A stretch of DNA of 64,000 nt from Caldithrix sp964598255. GTDB lineage: Bacteria; Calditrichota; Calditrichia; Calditrichales; Calditrichaceae. The translations under genes and the position numbers were made by a program. Shown here piece by piece: positions 1 to 7,647 of the stretch (positions are counted from its first letter, which is position 1; the number at the start of each line of letters is the position of its first letter). The stretch covers positions 1-64,000 of the forward strand of contig CAZRBA010000086.1 of assembly GCA_964598255.1 (NCBI GenBank). The letters are read 5' to 3'. A model generated the notes under the pieces. That model made no database searches, was not told the origin of the DNA, and saw only the letters and a list, made by a program, of their open reading frames with translations.

Positions 1-30
1 GCCCATGATGAGAATACGTTTCCGTTCCAT
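1..30 (-). CDS. 5' end of a gene leaving the window (first 10 codons)
   Basis: On the minus strand an ATG at 30-28 is preceded by a strong AGGAGGT ribosome binding site about 5 bases upstream (plus-strand ACCTCCT at 34-40). Ten codons are visible and read MERKRILIMG. A beta-strand ending in a glycine after a basic N-terminus is common at the start of nucleotide-binding Rossmann-type proteins, but ten residues cannot identify the product. It is transcribed in the same direction as the vertex-protein operon but separated from it by about 540 bases, so it probably has its own promoter. Confidence 0.7.
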   Translation of the reverse strand, partial: MERKRILIMG

Positions 31-571
31 AAAACCTCCTGTTTATTGAGTAATAAATTTTCGCTAAGCGAATGTAAAATTATTCAAAATTTTGCTATCT
101 TATTAAATTTTAACCATTTAATTCATTTATAAAATATAGGGGGATTCATATCTAAAAGCAATGGGCAGAAAATATTTTTTTACAAGATACAACTTATTGT
201 TTTATATGGATTAATATAATGCATTTTTATATATTCGCTGCTTGTAATAATTATGCAAAAACTATTTAATTGATTGATATTCAAGTAATTAGGTCTTTTA
301 AAGAATAATTCATCGTAGAATTGTATGGAAATTCAATATAAAAAATGTAAGGTGATTAATAAAAATCGTCCTTTAATATCCTAATAATTTTTAGCAGGAA
401 GATTAAAAAATTATCCGCTCATTTTTGCAATTGGTAAAATTAAATTTTGTCGGTGTACGTTGTCTGCTTCTTTCTTTTGGCGGAAAGTTAAGAATACTAT
501 ATTCTCTTTTGCGGTTTATTCACTATCTTTTTTATTTTAGTTCTTTAAATGAAAAAATAAATTCCAAAAAT
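31..571. other. AT-rich intergenic stretch, no gene seen
   Basis: This is a very AT-rich spacer between the 3' end of the aldolase operon and the start of the gene at 30-1, both on the minus strand. A small open frame at 425-610 has no ribosome binding site and reads as low-complexity hydrophobic sequence, so I do not call it. The only ordered element I see is a 13-base inverted repeat TTCGCTAAGCGAA at 60-72, 30 bases before the minus-strand start codon. It could be an operator or part of a leader hairpin. No RNA gene is recognisable. Confidence 0.6.
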
Positions 572-1252
572 TCAACTCTTTGTTTTGCACCCCAAAATTT
601 TTCCCTGTAACCCAAACTTCTTGCGTAAATTAAAAAGCCGATCACGATTTTCTTCTGAAAGTTCGTTTACCTTGCCCAACTGCATGGCGTTCCAAATAAT
701 ATGCGCTGCATGCTCCAGAGTCTCCATTTTAAAATAAGCACCAAGCAAATCGGGCCCCACCGTTAACGCCCCGTGATTTTGCAATAAAATCACATCTGTT
801 TCCCGAATGAGATCCCGAATAGAAAGAGGCACCTCTTCGGTAGAAGGCAGAGCAAAAGGTGCAACGGGTACCGCACCCAAACTAAGCACGGCCTCAGGCA
901 ATACGCATTGATCCAGCGGAATACCGGCCACGGCAAATGCGGTTGCATAAGGCGGATGCGCGTGCACCACCGCCTGCACATCGGGACGCTGACGATAAAC
1001 TTCCAAATGCATGGGCAACTCGCTGGAAGGTTTGTAGCGATGGCTCCCTTCAATAATCCGACCGTTGACATCCACTTTAACGAGCATTTCCGTGCTCATG
1101 AACCCTTTGCTTACGCCGGTTGGTGTGGTCAAAATACGATTTTCACTCACACGCACAGAAAAATTACCGTCATTGGCCGCTACAAAACCGCGCATCCACA
1201 CACGTTGGCCTATTTCCACCATTAATTTCTTAATTTCCCACTCACTGGGCAT
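572..1252 (-). CDS. Class II aldolase/adducin family protein (fuculose-phosphate-aldolase-like)
   Basis: A 226-residue protein of the class II aldolase fold, close to the 210-230 residues usual for fuculose- or rhamnulose-1-phosphate aldolases. Visible signatures are the zinc ligands H97 and H99 in VVHAHP, a third histidine H160 in LQNHG, and the catalytic-type glutamate E78 in KPSSELP. Such enzymes split sugar phosphates into DHAP and a short aldehyde, which fits a microcompartment that contains the aldehyde. I chose the ATG at 1252 because AGGA lies 8 bases upstream; the frame is open further upstream but has no binding site there. The gene overlaps the DUF1893 gene by 11 bases and is last in the vertex-protein operon. 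The substrate cannot be read from sequence. Confidence 0.88.
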   Translation of the reverse strand: MPSEWEIKKLMVEIGQRVWMRGFVAANDGNFSVRVSENRILTTPTGVSKGFMSTEMLVKVDVNGRIIEGSHRYKPSSELPMHLEVYRQRPDVQAVVHAHPPYATAFAVAGIPLDQCVLPEAVLSLGAVPVAPFALPSTEEVPLSIRDLIRETDVILLQNHGALTVGPDLLGAYFKMETLEHAAHIIWNAMQLGKVNELSEENRDRLFNLRKKFGLQGKILGCKTKS

Positions 1253-1655
1253 CTTCGTTCCTGTCGCCAGATTTTTGTTTTTCATGATTTCGGGCGGCAA
1301 TCCGTTCTGAAATAATGCGGTACGCTTCCTCGGGTTGCCATACCCCCTGCAAAAGCTGTTCGGTTTGACACCCAATTTCCGCAACCAATGTTTCGTAGCC
1401 GTAATCGATGCCGAAATAATCCAGTACCTCCCGACCATGGTTGCTTAATATCGGTGTGTACACGTGCCGAATTCCCAAATAAACCAATAACAACGCAGCA
1501 GCCCGACCGATGATGGCATCTTTTACCAAAAATGTCTCGCAGTCCTTTTTCTGCCGAGCTAAAAACGCTTCGAAATCAAACAACGGATGCAGCCAATCTT
1601 TATCCGAATAAAAAATAAGTTGCTCGTTTTCGTACACTTCTAACGAATGTTGCAT
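1242..1655 (-). CDS. DUF1893 (TM1506-like, deaminase-fold) protein
   Basis: A 137-residue soluble protein whose central segment, with DAIIGRAAALLLV followed by a strand-rich half and a YxxLV segment, matches the DUF1893/TM1506 family as I know it. That family adopts a cytidine-deaminase-like fold but has no established activity. I see no obvious PCxxC zinc motif of a classical deaminase here, so catalytic activity is uncertain. The charged C-terminal tail (about residues 120-137) is probably disordered. The gene lies between the vertex proteins and the aldolase, overlapping the latter by 11 bases, so it is very likely co-transcribed and functions with the microcompartment. Function unknown. 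Confidence 0.75.
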   Translation of the reverse strand: MQHSLEVYENEQLIFYSDKDWLHPLFDFEAFLARQKKDCETFLVKDAIIGRAAALLLVYLGIRHVYTPILSNHGREVLDYFGIDYGYETLVAEIGCQTEQLLQGVWQPEEAYRIISERIAARNHEKQKSGDRNEDAQ

Positions 1656-1693
1656 TGCGGCCTACTCGCTATTTTTATGCGCATTCTTTACTG

Positions 1694-1981
1694 TTACACT
1701 TCAATATCTCGGTAATCTACATAATCCACAATGGCCATAATCAAGGTGCGAATCGGAGCCAATTCCAAATCAAAAACCTCCTTGGCCACTCCAGGAGCGC
1801 CTCCGCAAACCACTATGTCACCAGGCCCCGCACCGACGTAGTCCACCGCAATCCATTCGGTTGTCGCATCCTTTTCCCGACCGTCCGGATAAACCGGTTT
1901 TACCACAAACAGCCGCTTGCCATGATAAGCCGGATGCTTTTCCGATGCGACTACTTTCTTTTTTACCCGCGCTAAAAACAT
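1694..1981 (-). CDS. EutN/CcmL family microcompartment vertex protein (fourth paralogue)
   Basis: A 95-residue protein of the BMC-P family, which forms pentamers capping the twelve vertices of bacterial microcompartment shells. It has the family pattern: an N-terminal strand (MFLARVKKKVVASEK), the KLFVVKP-type strand, AVDYVGAGPGDIVV, and a C-terminal IMAIVDYVD. I chose the ATG at 1981 with GGGAA upstream; a TTG at 2005 is possible but lacks a binding site. A gap of 159 bases separates it from the previous vertex gene, wider than the other gaps in the operon. That gap holds an imperfect hairpin but no gene. Confidence 0.88.
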   Translation of the reverse strand: MFLARVKKKVVASEKHPAYHGKRLFVVKPVYPDGREKDATTEWIAVDYVGAGPGDIVVCGGAPGVAKEVFDLELAPIRTLIMAIVDYVDYRDIEV

Positions 1982-2140
1982 GTAAATTCCCAGGTTTGTT
2001 GCCAAGCGGAAGAACTGTCAATTGGGTGCCCTTTGCCCGTTCTTCGGGAATCTATCGGTCTAAAATACAGGCCAACCACCTTTTTCCGTTCTCCGGCGAT
2101 AAATATTAATCAAAGCAAAGGAGCCCCTGCGGCGCTTCCT

Positions 2141-2404
2141 TCAGGCAATATCGTCTACTAACTCCACCACACTGGCATTGACCGGAGCAAAACCCGTATC
2201 AAAAGCCTGGCTGGCATCGGTATTGGTAACAAAAACGACGCGATCACCCGGAGCCGCAATATTTTTAGGATCGGCTACTACCAAAGGATAACCCGCTTCC
2301 CGCCCGTCGGTTAACAAAGGCTGTACCACATACAAACGACAACCATGCAGCTCCGAAACTTTTTTGGTCGCCCAAACCATGCCGATTACCCGTCCCATCT
2401 TCAT
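2141..2404 (-). CDS. EutN/CcmL family microcompartment vertex protein (third paralogue)
   Basis: An 87-residue protein with the BMC-P pattern: MGRVIGMVWATKK, then the RLYVVQPL strand, a PGDRVVFV segment and a final VVELVDDI. It is the shortest and most divergent of the four: the usual SSAR glycine/serine loop is replaced by TNTDASQAF, close to what the fourth copy has (GGAPGVAKEV). Its ATG overlaps the stop of the preceding vertex gene as ATGA, indicating translational coupling. The four copies are clearly different from one another, so they are unlikely to be recent duplications and may build distinct vertices. Confidence 0.88.
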   Translation of the reverse strand: MKMGRVIGMVWATKKVSELHGCRLYVVQPLLTDGREAGYPLVVADPKNIAAPGDRVVFVTNTDASQAFDTGFAPVNASVVELVDDIA

Positions 2405-2712
2405 TTACGGGTTTCCTTTCCTTTTTTTGCGGCGGAAAAACCTTTTTCCGTAATTTGCACTTCATCGATTATAGCCATAATCACCGCGTCCACCGGAGCG
2501 TTTTTGGTCAGTTCGGTCATGCGCGCGGACGATCCATACGAAATAAGCACAAAACTGCCTTCACCAGCCTGCACGGCATCTACGGCAACGTGGTACGAAT
2601 TGAGCGGCTTCCCCGAATGATCCACTTCTTTGCACAGCAAAAGTTTTTTACCTTCTAAATTCGGATCTTTGGAAGTGGAGACAACCGTTCCTATTACTCT
2701 GGCAAAAATCAT
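2401..2712 (-). CDS. EutN/CcmL family microcompartment vertex protein (second paralogue)
   Basis: A 103-residue BMC-P protein with ARVIGTVVSTSKD at the N-terminus, KLLLCKEV, AVDAVQAGEG, the SYGSSARMTE loop and IMAIIDEV near the end. A lysine-rich tail of about 15 residues extends past the fold; tails of this sort may face outward or bind a partner, though that is inference. It starts 7 bases after the first vertex gene ends and overlaps the third by 4 bases. The SSAR loop groups it with the first copy rather than with the third and fourth. Confidence 0.9.
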   Translation of the reverse strand: MIFARVIGTVVSTSKDPNLEGKKLLLCKEVDHSGKPLNSYHVAVDAVQAGEGSFVLISYGSSARMTELTKNAPVDAVIMAIIDEVQITEKGFSAAKKGKETRK

Positions 2713-2718
2713 ATTGGC

Positions 2719-3024
2719 CTACTTTTTTGATGTTTTGTTTTTTTCGTAAAGCGGACGTCCGCCGCTGGTTATAGTATCTACAATGCCCACAATGGCATTA
2801 TCGGTACAAACGCCATGCGTTACGGCCGTCATCCGGGCAGAAGATGACGAACATAAAAGTACTATATCGCCGGGACCGGCCTGCACCGTATCCACACAGG
2901 CCGCCGTTTTCGAGGTTTCGTTCATGGCCTCGTCCAAATAACGCACAACCTGAATTTTAAGTCCGTGCACCTTTCCTTCTTTTCGTGTGGCCACAACCTG
3001 GCCGATCACTTTACCTAATTGCAT
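2719..3024 (-). CDS. EutN/CcmL family microcompartment vertex protein (first paralogue)
   Basis: A 101-residue BMC-P protein, first gene of the operon. It begins MQLGKVIGQVVATRK, has CVDTVQAGPGDIVLL and CSSSSARMTA, and ends in AIVGIVDTI plus a basic tail. The ribosome binding site is weak. A candidate promoter lies 33-61 bases upstream (see 3057-3085). No hexamer-forming BMC-H or BMC-T shell gene is seen in the operon or elsewhere in the window, so the rest of the shell must be encoded elsewhere if these proteins build a complete compartment. Confidence 0.9.
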   Translation of the reverse strand: MQLGKVIGQVVATRKEGKVHGLKIQVVRYLDEAMNETSKTAACVDTVQAGPGDIVLLCSSSSARMTAVTHGVCTDNAIVGIVDTITSGGRPLYEKNKTSKK

Positions 3025-3056
3025 CGGGGACCATTTGTTTATTGATTCAACGGTTT

Positions 3057-3085
3057 AAAATACGCACAATTTTAATTCCGCGCAA
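3057..3085 (-). promoter_or_regulatory. Candidate sigma-70 promoter for the vertex-protein operon
   Basis: Read on the minus strand, TTGCGC (85-80 of the 3000s) and TATTTT (3062-3057) are separated by 17 bases, close to the housekeeping consensus. The -10 box lies 33 bases before the first vertex-protein ATG. It falls in the short gap after the terminator of the upstream gene, where a promoter is expected. The call is by eye only. Confidence 0.4.
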
Positions 3086-3124
3086 CGGACGGTAGCCACG
3101 AAAATGTAACCCGCGCACGCACAA

Positions 3125-3152
3125 ATAAAAAACGGGGCCTTGCAGCCCCGTT
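3125..3152 (-). terminator. Intrinsic terminator of the M1 peptidase gene
   Basis: Read on the minus strand, an 8-bp GC-rich stem AACGGGGC/GCCCCGTT (3152-3145 and 3138-3131) with a 6-base loop is followed by a run of T. It lies about 20 bases after the stop of the M1 peptidase gene and insulates it from the vertex-protein operon. Confidence 0.85.
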
Positions 3153-3173
3153 CGTTCCCAAACAACCGACTAA

Positions 3174-6113
3174 TTACAAACGAATGTGTAACTTAAACGC
3201 AGATTGAATCAAAAAGCGAAAGGCCAAATGCTTTTCTCCCGGAGCCGGATCGGTTAGGTAAAGGGGAAGAATAATACTGGAATTAAAAAACGGAAATTTG
3301 ATTCCTATTTCGGCAAAAGGTTTACGGGCAAACCAGTCCAGAGAGCGGCCACTCAAAACACCGGTACTGGCATAAAGCACCGGTAAAAACCTGGAAAGTT
3401 TTACATCCATTCCCAGCGAAGCTCCGCTTTTTCCCGCAAAATAGCGCCCATCCGCCTGGTTGTAACCATACATGTTCATCCCTTGCCCCAGCGCTACATA
3501 GCGATTGGGAGCCAGTTTGCCGCGTCGGGCAAAAACAAACTTACGATGGTGCGGATCCACCGTTCCGGCGGCAAAAATCGATTCCTGCAAAGGAAAATTT
3601 CCGGACCAAACAGAGCCCAAATAGGAATAAACGTGAATACTTTGCGTCTTACTCAAACGCCGGAAATAATCCGCTTGAGTTTCAAATTTCAAAAAATTCG
3701 TGTCGTACCCGTGCATCCCCAAGCCCCGATCAACACGAATATCAAGATGCCATTTGTGCAACATGGTTCGTTTTTCCATACGGCCTTCAATTTCTAACAA
3801 TAAATAACGGGCTTTTTGGAACATGGAAGATTCGTAATAACGCATATCGTACAAATCGATAGCTTCCCCACGAAAACTTACGGAGCGTTTAATGCACTCA
3901 TTTGCCGGTTGCAAATAAACGTTGGTAGCCGAAAAACTTTGTTTCTTCATTCCGTCTTCTTCCTTCATTCCGGCCGTAACATCGGTGTAATTGGCAAAGG
4001 GCCAATGGAAACGATTGCTTAAAGACACCGAATAGCCTACCGTTTGGCTGCTTGGAGCATAGTAAATTTTCCCCTTGTAAAACCATTGATTAAACAACGG
4101 GTTACCGCCATAAACAATGCTTCCAAAACGATTATGATCCACAAATGGCTCGTACCAATAATACGGAAGAACCGTTATTTCGTAGTGTTCCAGATCCGGT
4201 ACTTGCGGAATAATCCAGTGAATTTTTATCGGAGGCCAGGTGGAACGATTATTCAAATAATTGCTTTCAAAAATCAAATGTTCAGGATTTACTTCCGCGT
4301 ATTTCAATTTTCCTTTAAACTCAAAATTGACAGGTTTTAGCGGATCGGCATTCCAGCGTTTGATTAGAGTGTCTCCCAAACTTGTCACCAAAGCCACATC
4401 GGCGGGCATGTCTTTCATGGTGCCTTTGTTTTTAACAAATACCAACACATGCAATTCGTTTCCGCTTTTTTGCGTTTTAACCCGATCAATCACAAAATCG
4501 CAATAGCGAGTGGATTTGTACCAGTCATTAAAAAACCAGGACAAATTGCGGTGCGCTACTTCGGACATAACGCTAAAAAAATCTTCCACCGTAGGATGCT
4601 TTCCGTTCCAACGATTGTAATATTCATGCATGCCCTGCCAAAAAACCCTGGGGGTTAAATAATTTTCCAGAGCAAGCAACATCAAGGCACCTTTATGATA
4701 GTTTATGGCCGCATAATTACTGGGCGAATACGCTTCGGCACGCAAATCTAACGGTTGGTCATCACGAATACTCAGCTTCCTGCCGTAACTCATATTCATT
4801 ACTTGCCATTCACCCAAATCGTTTAAAATATGGTGTCCAGCAAACCATTTGCTCAAGTCCGTAAGATTGTATTTTCCGTAATAATGCTCCATGTATTTCA
4901 TTTCCAAAAAGCTATTCATTCCTTCATCCAAAAACGTAGAACGCCGTTCGTCCGAACCCAGCATCCCCATGAACCAATTATGGCCAATTTCGTGCATGAC
5001 CACCATTTCCAGAATATGGGTACCCGGAGTCGGCGGAGCGGAAATAATGGTAATCATGGGATACTCCATTCCGCCGCCCGCACTAAGTGCCCCCTGCACC
5101 ACCGAAGCTTTGGGATATTGAAACGGACCCACGTGCTTGCTGTAAAAAGACACCGTTTTTTGCGCATACTCCGGAACGTGCCGCCAAGCATAAGCAAACC
5201 GCGGCTGAACCAACACATTGGTTAAAACACCATGATTGTGCACCTTGCGCAGCACCATGTAATCGTAACCGGCAAACCAAGCAAAATTGTGCACATTTTC
5301 CGCATGAAAACGCACCGTTTTGCTTTTGCCTAAATCCAAATCTTTGTTTTTGCAAGCATACCAACGTCGGATAAATTTTTTACGTTCCTTTTTGCACAGT
5401 TTCAAAAAATAGGCCGTTGTATCGGCAAGCTGTCGCATAAACGCTTCTTCGCGAGGGGAATTGACCAGCATGCCGGTCGCATCAATAACAAAGGATGCGG
5501 GCAGAGTAATTGCCACGTCAAAATTCCCAAATTCACCGTAAAACTCACCCTGATTCAAATACGAATCCGGATGCCAGCCAAAACGATCGTAAACAACTAC
5601 CTTGGGATACCATTGGGTGGCGGCATAGTGGTATTTCCCCCAATGCCCCATGCGCGAAAAGACAATCGGAAACTTGCCATCGAACTTCAAACGCAAGGTA
5701 ACGGAATCGCCCGGAGCCAGTGGACGCGGTAAAAAGATTTTTACCTCGTCCACGGAATCGCCGCGCACGGCATACGTTAATGCCTTATTTTCGGCACGCA
5801 CTTCAGTTAAATTCAAATACCCCCGATCTTTCTTGCGCGAAAAATAAAATTCGGCCCTGCATTGCTTTTGCATTTGGCGGGCAAACGGCGTTTTATTATT
5901 TCGGTAAGCATTCGGATACAGATGAAACCAAATAAATGTCAGCGTATCCGGTGAATGGTTAATGTAGGTAACGCGTTCGCTGCCCGAATAGGTGTTGGTT
6001 TCGGCATGTAATACCACATCGATTTTATAACGCACTTTTTGTTGAAAATAGGGTTTGGCCCAAAGCGTACTTAAAGAAAATAAAAATACAAAGATGATAA
6101 AGGTCGATCTCAT
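3174..6113 (-). CDS. Secreted M1-family zinc metallopeptidase with a beta-rich C-terminal region
   Basis: A 979-residue aminopeptidase-N-type protein. A signal peptide covers residues 1-19 (ending LWA). The catalytic domain shows GGGMEYP at 346-352, the zinc motif HEIGH at 374-378 and the third ligand E397 in DEGMN, exactly the HEXXH-X18-E spacing of family M1. It is therefore likely an active exopeptidase outside the inner membrane. After about residue 620 there are some 350 residues with many aromatic, alternating-pattern beta strands, unlike the helical C-terminal domain of classic M1 enzymes and reminiscent of an outer-membrane barrel. The start ATG at 6113 follows GGGGG. It is a single gene with its own terminator. 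The nature of the C-terminal region is inference. Confidence 0.88.
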   Translation of the reverse strand: MRSTFIIFVFLFSLSTLWAKPYFQQKVRYKIDVVLHAETNTYSGSERVTYINHSPDTLTFIWFHLYPNAYRNNKTPFARQMQKQCRAEFYFSRKKDRGYLNLTEVRAENKALTYAVRGDSVDEVKIFLPRPLAPGDSVTLRLKFDGKFPIVFSRMGHWGKYHYAATQWYPKVVVYDRFGWHPDSYLNQGEFYGEFGNFDVAITLPASFVIDATGMLVNSPREEAFMRQLADTTAYFLKLCKKERKKFIRRWYACKNKDLDLGKSKTVRFHAENVHNFAWFAGYDYMVLRKVHNHGVLTNVLVQPRFAYAWRHVPEYAQKTVSFYSKHVGPFQYPKASVVQGALSAGGGMEYPMITIISAPPTPGTHILEMVVMHEIGHNWFMGMLGSDERRSTFLDEGMNSFLEMKYMEHYYGKYNLTDLSKWFAGHHILNDLGEWQVMNMSYGRKLSIRDDQPLDLRAEAYSPSNYAAINYHKGALMLLALENYLTPRVFWQGMHEYYNRWNGKHPTVEDFFSVMSEVAHRNLSWFFNDWYKSTRYCDFVIDRVKTQKSGNELHVLVFVKNKGTMKDMPADVALVTSLGDTLIKRWNADPLKPVNFEFKGKLKYAEVNPEHLIFESNYLNNRSTWPPIKIHWIIPQVPDLEHYEITVLPYYWYEPFVDHNRFGSIVYGGNPLFNQWFYKGKIYYAPSSQTVGYSVSLSNRFHWPFANYTDVTAGMKEEDGMKKQSFSATNVYLQPANECIKRSVSFRGEAIDLYDMRYYESSMFQKARYLLLEIEGRMEKRTMLHKWHLDIRVDRGLGMHGYDTNFLKFETQADYFRRLSKTQSIHVYSYLGSVWSGNFPLQESIFAAGTVDPHHRKFVFARRGKLAPNRYVALGQGMNMYGYNQADGRYFAGKSGASLGMDVKLSRFLPVLYASTGVLSGRSLDWFARKPFAEIGIKFPFFNSSIILPLYLTDPAPGEKHLAFRFLIQSAFKLHIRL

Positions 6114-6288
6114 TGTACCCCCGTAAGCTAATCAATTCAAAGCAATATACGAAAATTTATCGGAAAGTTGCAGGGAGAAAATAGAAAAATAAGTTTTTTG
6201 GTAAAACACAATATGTACGTTTCCAAAAGATTTTATGCCATTGGTTATACAAAAGGTGGGGAAAATCCGACGGGCAGCTCACAGCTAT

Positions 6289-7407
6289 TTAAAATAAAAT
6301 TCTCAATTCATTCTCGTCACCACCGGAAACAATTTCGGGTAATTTTTCAATCAACATTTCCATGGCTTTAACTTCGTCAAAGTTAATCAAATAACGGCGC
6401 AGCCTTTGACCGGCACGCAACATATTTTCGTCCAGAATCAAATGCTCTTTCCGCGTCCCCGATTCTTTCATATGAATGGCTGGGAATACCCGATGATCCG
6501 CACATTTTCGGGAAAGCACCAGTTCCATATTGCCTGTGCCTTTGAATTCCTGAAAAATAATATCGTCCATACGGCTGCCGGTATCCACCAAAATAGTAGC
6601 TAAAACGGTTAACGAGCCGCCTTCCTCCAGTTTTCGCCCCGCTCCGAAAAATTGCCTGGGAATTTCCAACGCACGTACGTCAAGACCGCCGCTCATCGTG
6701 CGACCATGTGTGTTAACGTTTTTATTAAAGGCGCGGCTCATACGCGTCAACGAATCGATTAACACCAAAACATCCTTGCCCATTTCCGCCTTGCGGATGG
6801 CGTGATTCATAGTTAACCGTGCAATACGCAAGTGATTTTCCACACTCTGATCCGATGATGAATAAAAAACACGCGCATCCACGGTGCGCCGAAAATCAGT
6901 AACCTCCTCAGGACGCTCGTCCACCAATAAAATCATAACCTCCACTTCCGGATGATTGGCATGTACATTCATAGCTATATGTTTTAAAATAGTGGTTTTA
7001 CCTGCTTTGGGCGGCGAAATAATCAGGCCGCGCGTACCCTTGGCAATGGGCACAAACAAATCGATAACCAGTCCGGTAGTATCACGGTTGTTTTTACGTG
7101 TTATTAACTGTTCATGCGGATCAACCGAAGTTAACGATTTGATATCCGGTACCTTAACGAATTCTTGCGGTGCTAATCCGTTAACGCTTAAAATCTCTTT
7201 GATCGGATTGTTGCGAACCCGGCCTTTGGCCTGCTGAGTAACGGCCTCGATTTCCACTCCTTCACGCAATTTGTATTTCTGAATTAAAAAAGGCGGTACA
7301 AACGCATCGTCGGAAGAGGGTAAAAAATTTCGGGAAGGATTTCGTGTAAATCCATGCTTTTGAGGCGTAATCTCCAAAATACCGCGAACCACTGCAGCTT
7401 CTTTCAT
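6289..7407 (-). CDS. rho: Transcription termination factor Rho, short form without the N-terminal helical domain
   Basis: A 372-residue Rho, about 45 residues shorter than the E. coli protein. It starts directly at the cold-shock-like RNA-binding domain (about 5-75). The ATPase core follows, with the P-loop SPPKAGKTT at 131-139, DERPEEV, the Walker B stretch VLVLIDSLTR and the Q-loop/R-loop region through GTGNMEL. It is thus a complete RNA-dependent ATPase core lacking the N-terminal helical bundle. The start is firm because in-frame TAA and TAG codons lie just upstream of the ATG at 7407. It is transcribed divergently from the uracil-DNA glycosylase relative. Confidence 0.95.
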   Translation of the reverse strand: MKEAAVVRGILEITPQKHGFTRNPSRNFLPSSDDAFVPPFLIQKYKLREGVEIEAVTQQAKGRVRNNPIKEILSVNGLAPQEFVKVPDIKSLTSVDPHEQLITRKNNRDTTGLVIDLFVPIAKGTRGLIISPPKAGKTTILKHIAMNVHANHPEVEVMILLVDERPEEVTDFRRTVDARVFYSSSDQSVENHLRIARLTMNHAIRKAEMGKDVLVLIDSLTRMSRAFNKNVNTHGRTMSGGLDVRALEIPRQFFGAGRKLEEGGSLTVLATILVDTGSRMDDIIFQEFKGTGNMELVLSRKCADHRVFPAIHMKESGTRKEHLILDENMLRAGQRLRRYLINFDEVKAMEMLIEKLPEIVSGGDENELRILF

Positions 7408-7550
7408 TTTTTATGATTCCTAAATTATATTTGGTTTTTCTTCTGCTTTAAAAAAGTAATTTAAAAAAATTTTGTATTCGTAAAAAGATGTTTAACGCCT
7501 TCCGTTCCCAACATCCTTTTGGCAAAAATACGCTTTGCCGGAAAAAGCCC

Positions 7551-7569
7551 GTTAATAACAGATATTAAC
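7551..7569. promoter_or_regulatory. Inverted repeat in the divergent rho / glycosylase promoter region
   Basis: GTTAATA (7551-7557) and TATTAAC (7563-7569) form a perfect 7-bp inverted repeat with a 5-base spacer in the 240-base divergent region. It could be an operator, since it is not followed by a T-run. No protein is implicated by the sequence. Confidence 0.3.
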
Positions 7570-7647
7570 GACCGAAATTCCGGTTTGCATTAATTCTTTG
7601 TTTATCGGAAATTCGGTTTGTGATTTTTCAGTAACATAAGGAATAAT

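Noticed and set aside
425..610. 61-codon open frame in the AT-rich left spacer
   Set aside because: No ribosome binding site, low-complexity hydrophobic sequence, and it runs into the aldolase gene on the other strand.
1982..2140. Extra gene or attenuator in the 159-base gap between the third and fourth vertex genes
   Set aside because: Only an imperfect hairpin with a bulge and no T-run; no frame with a binding site.
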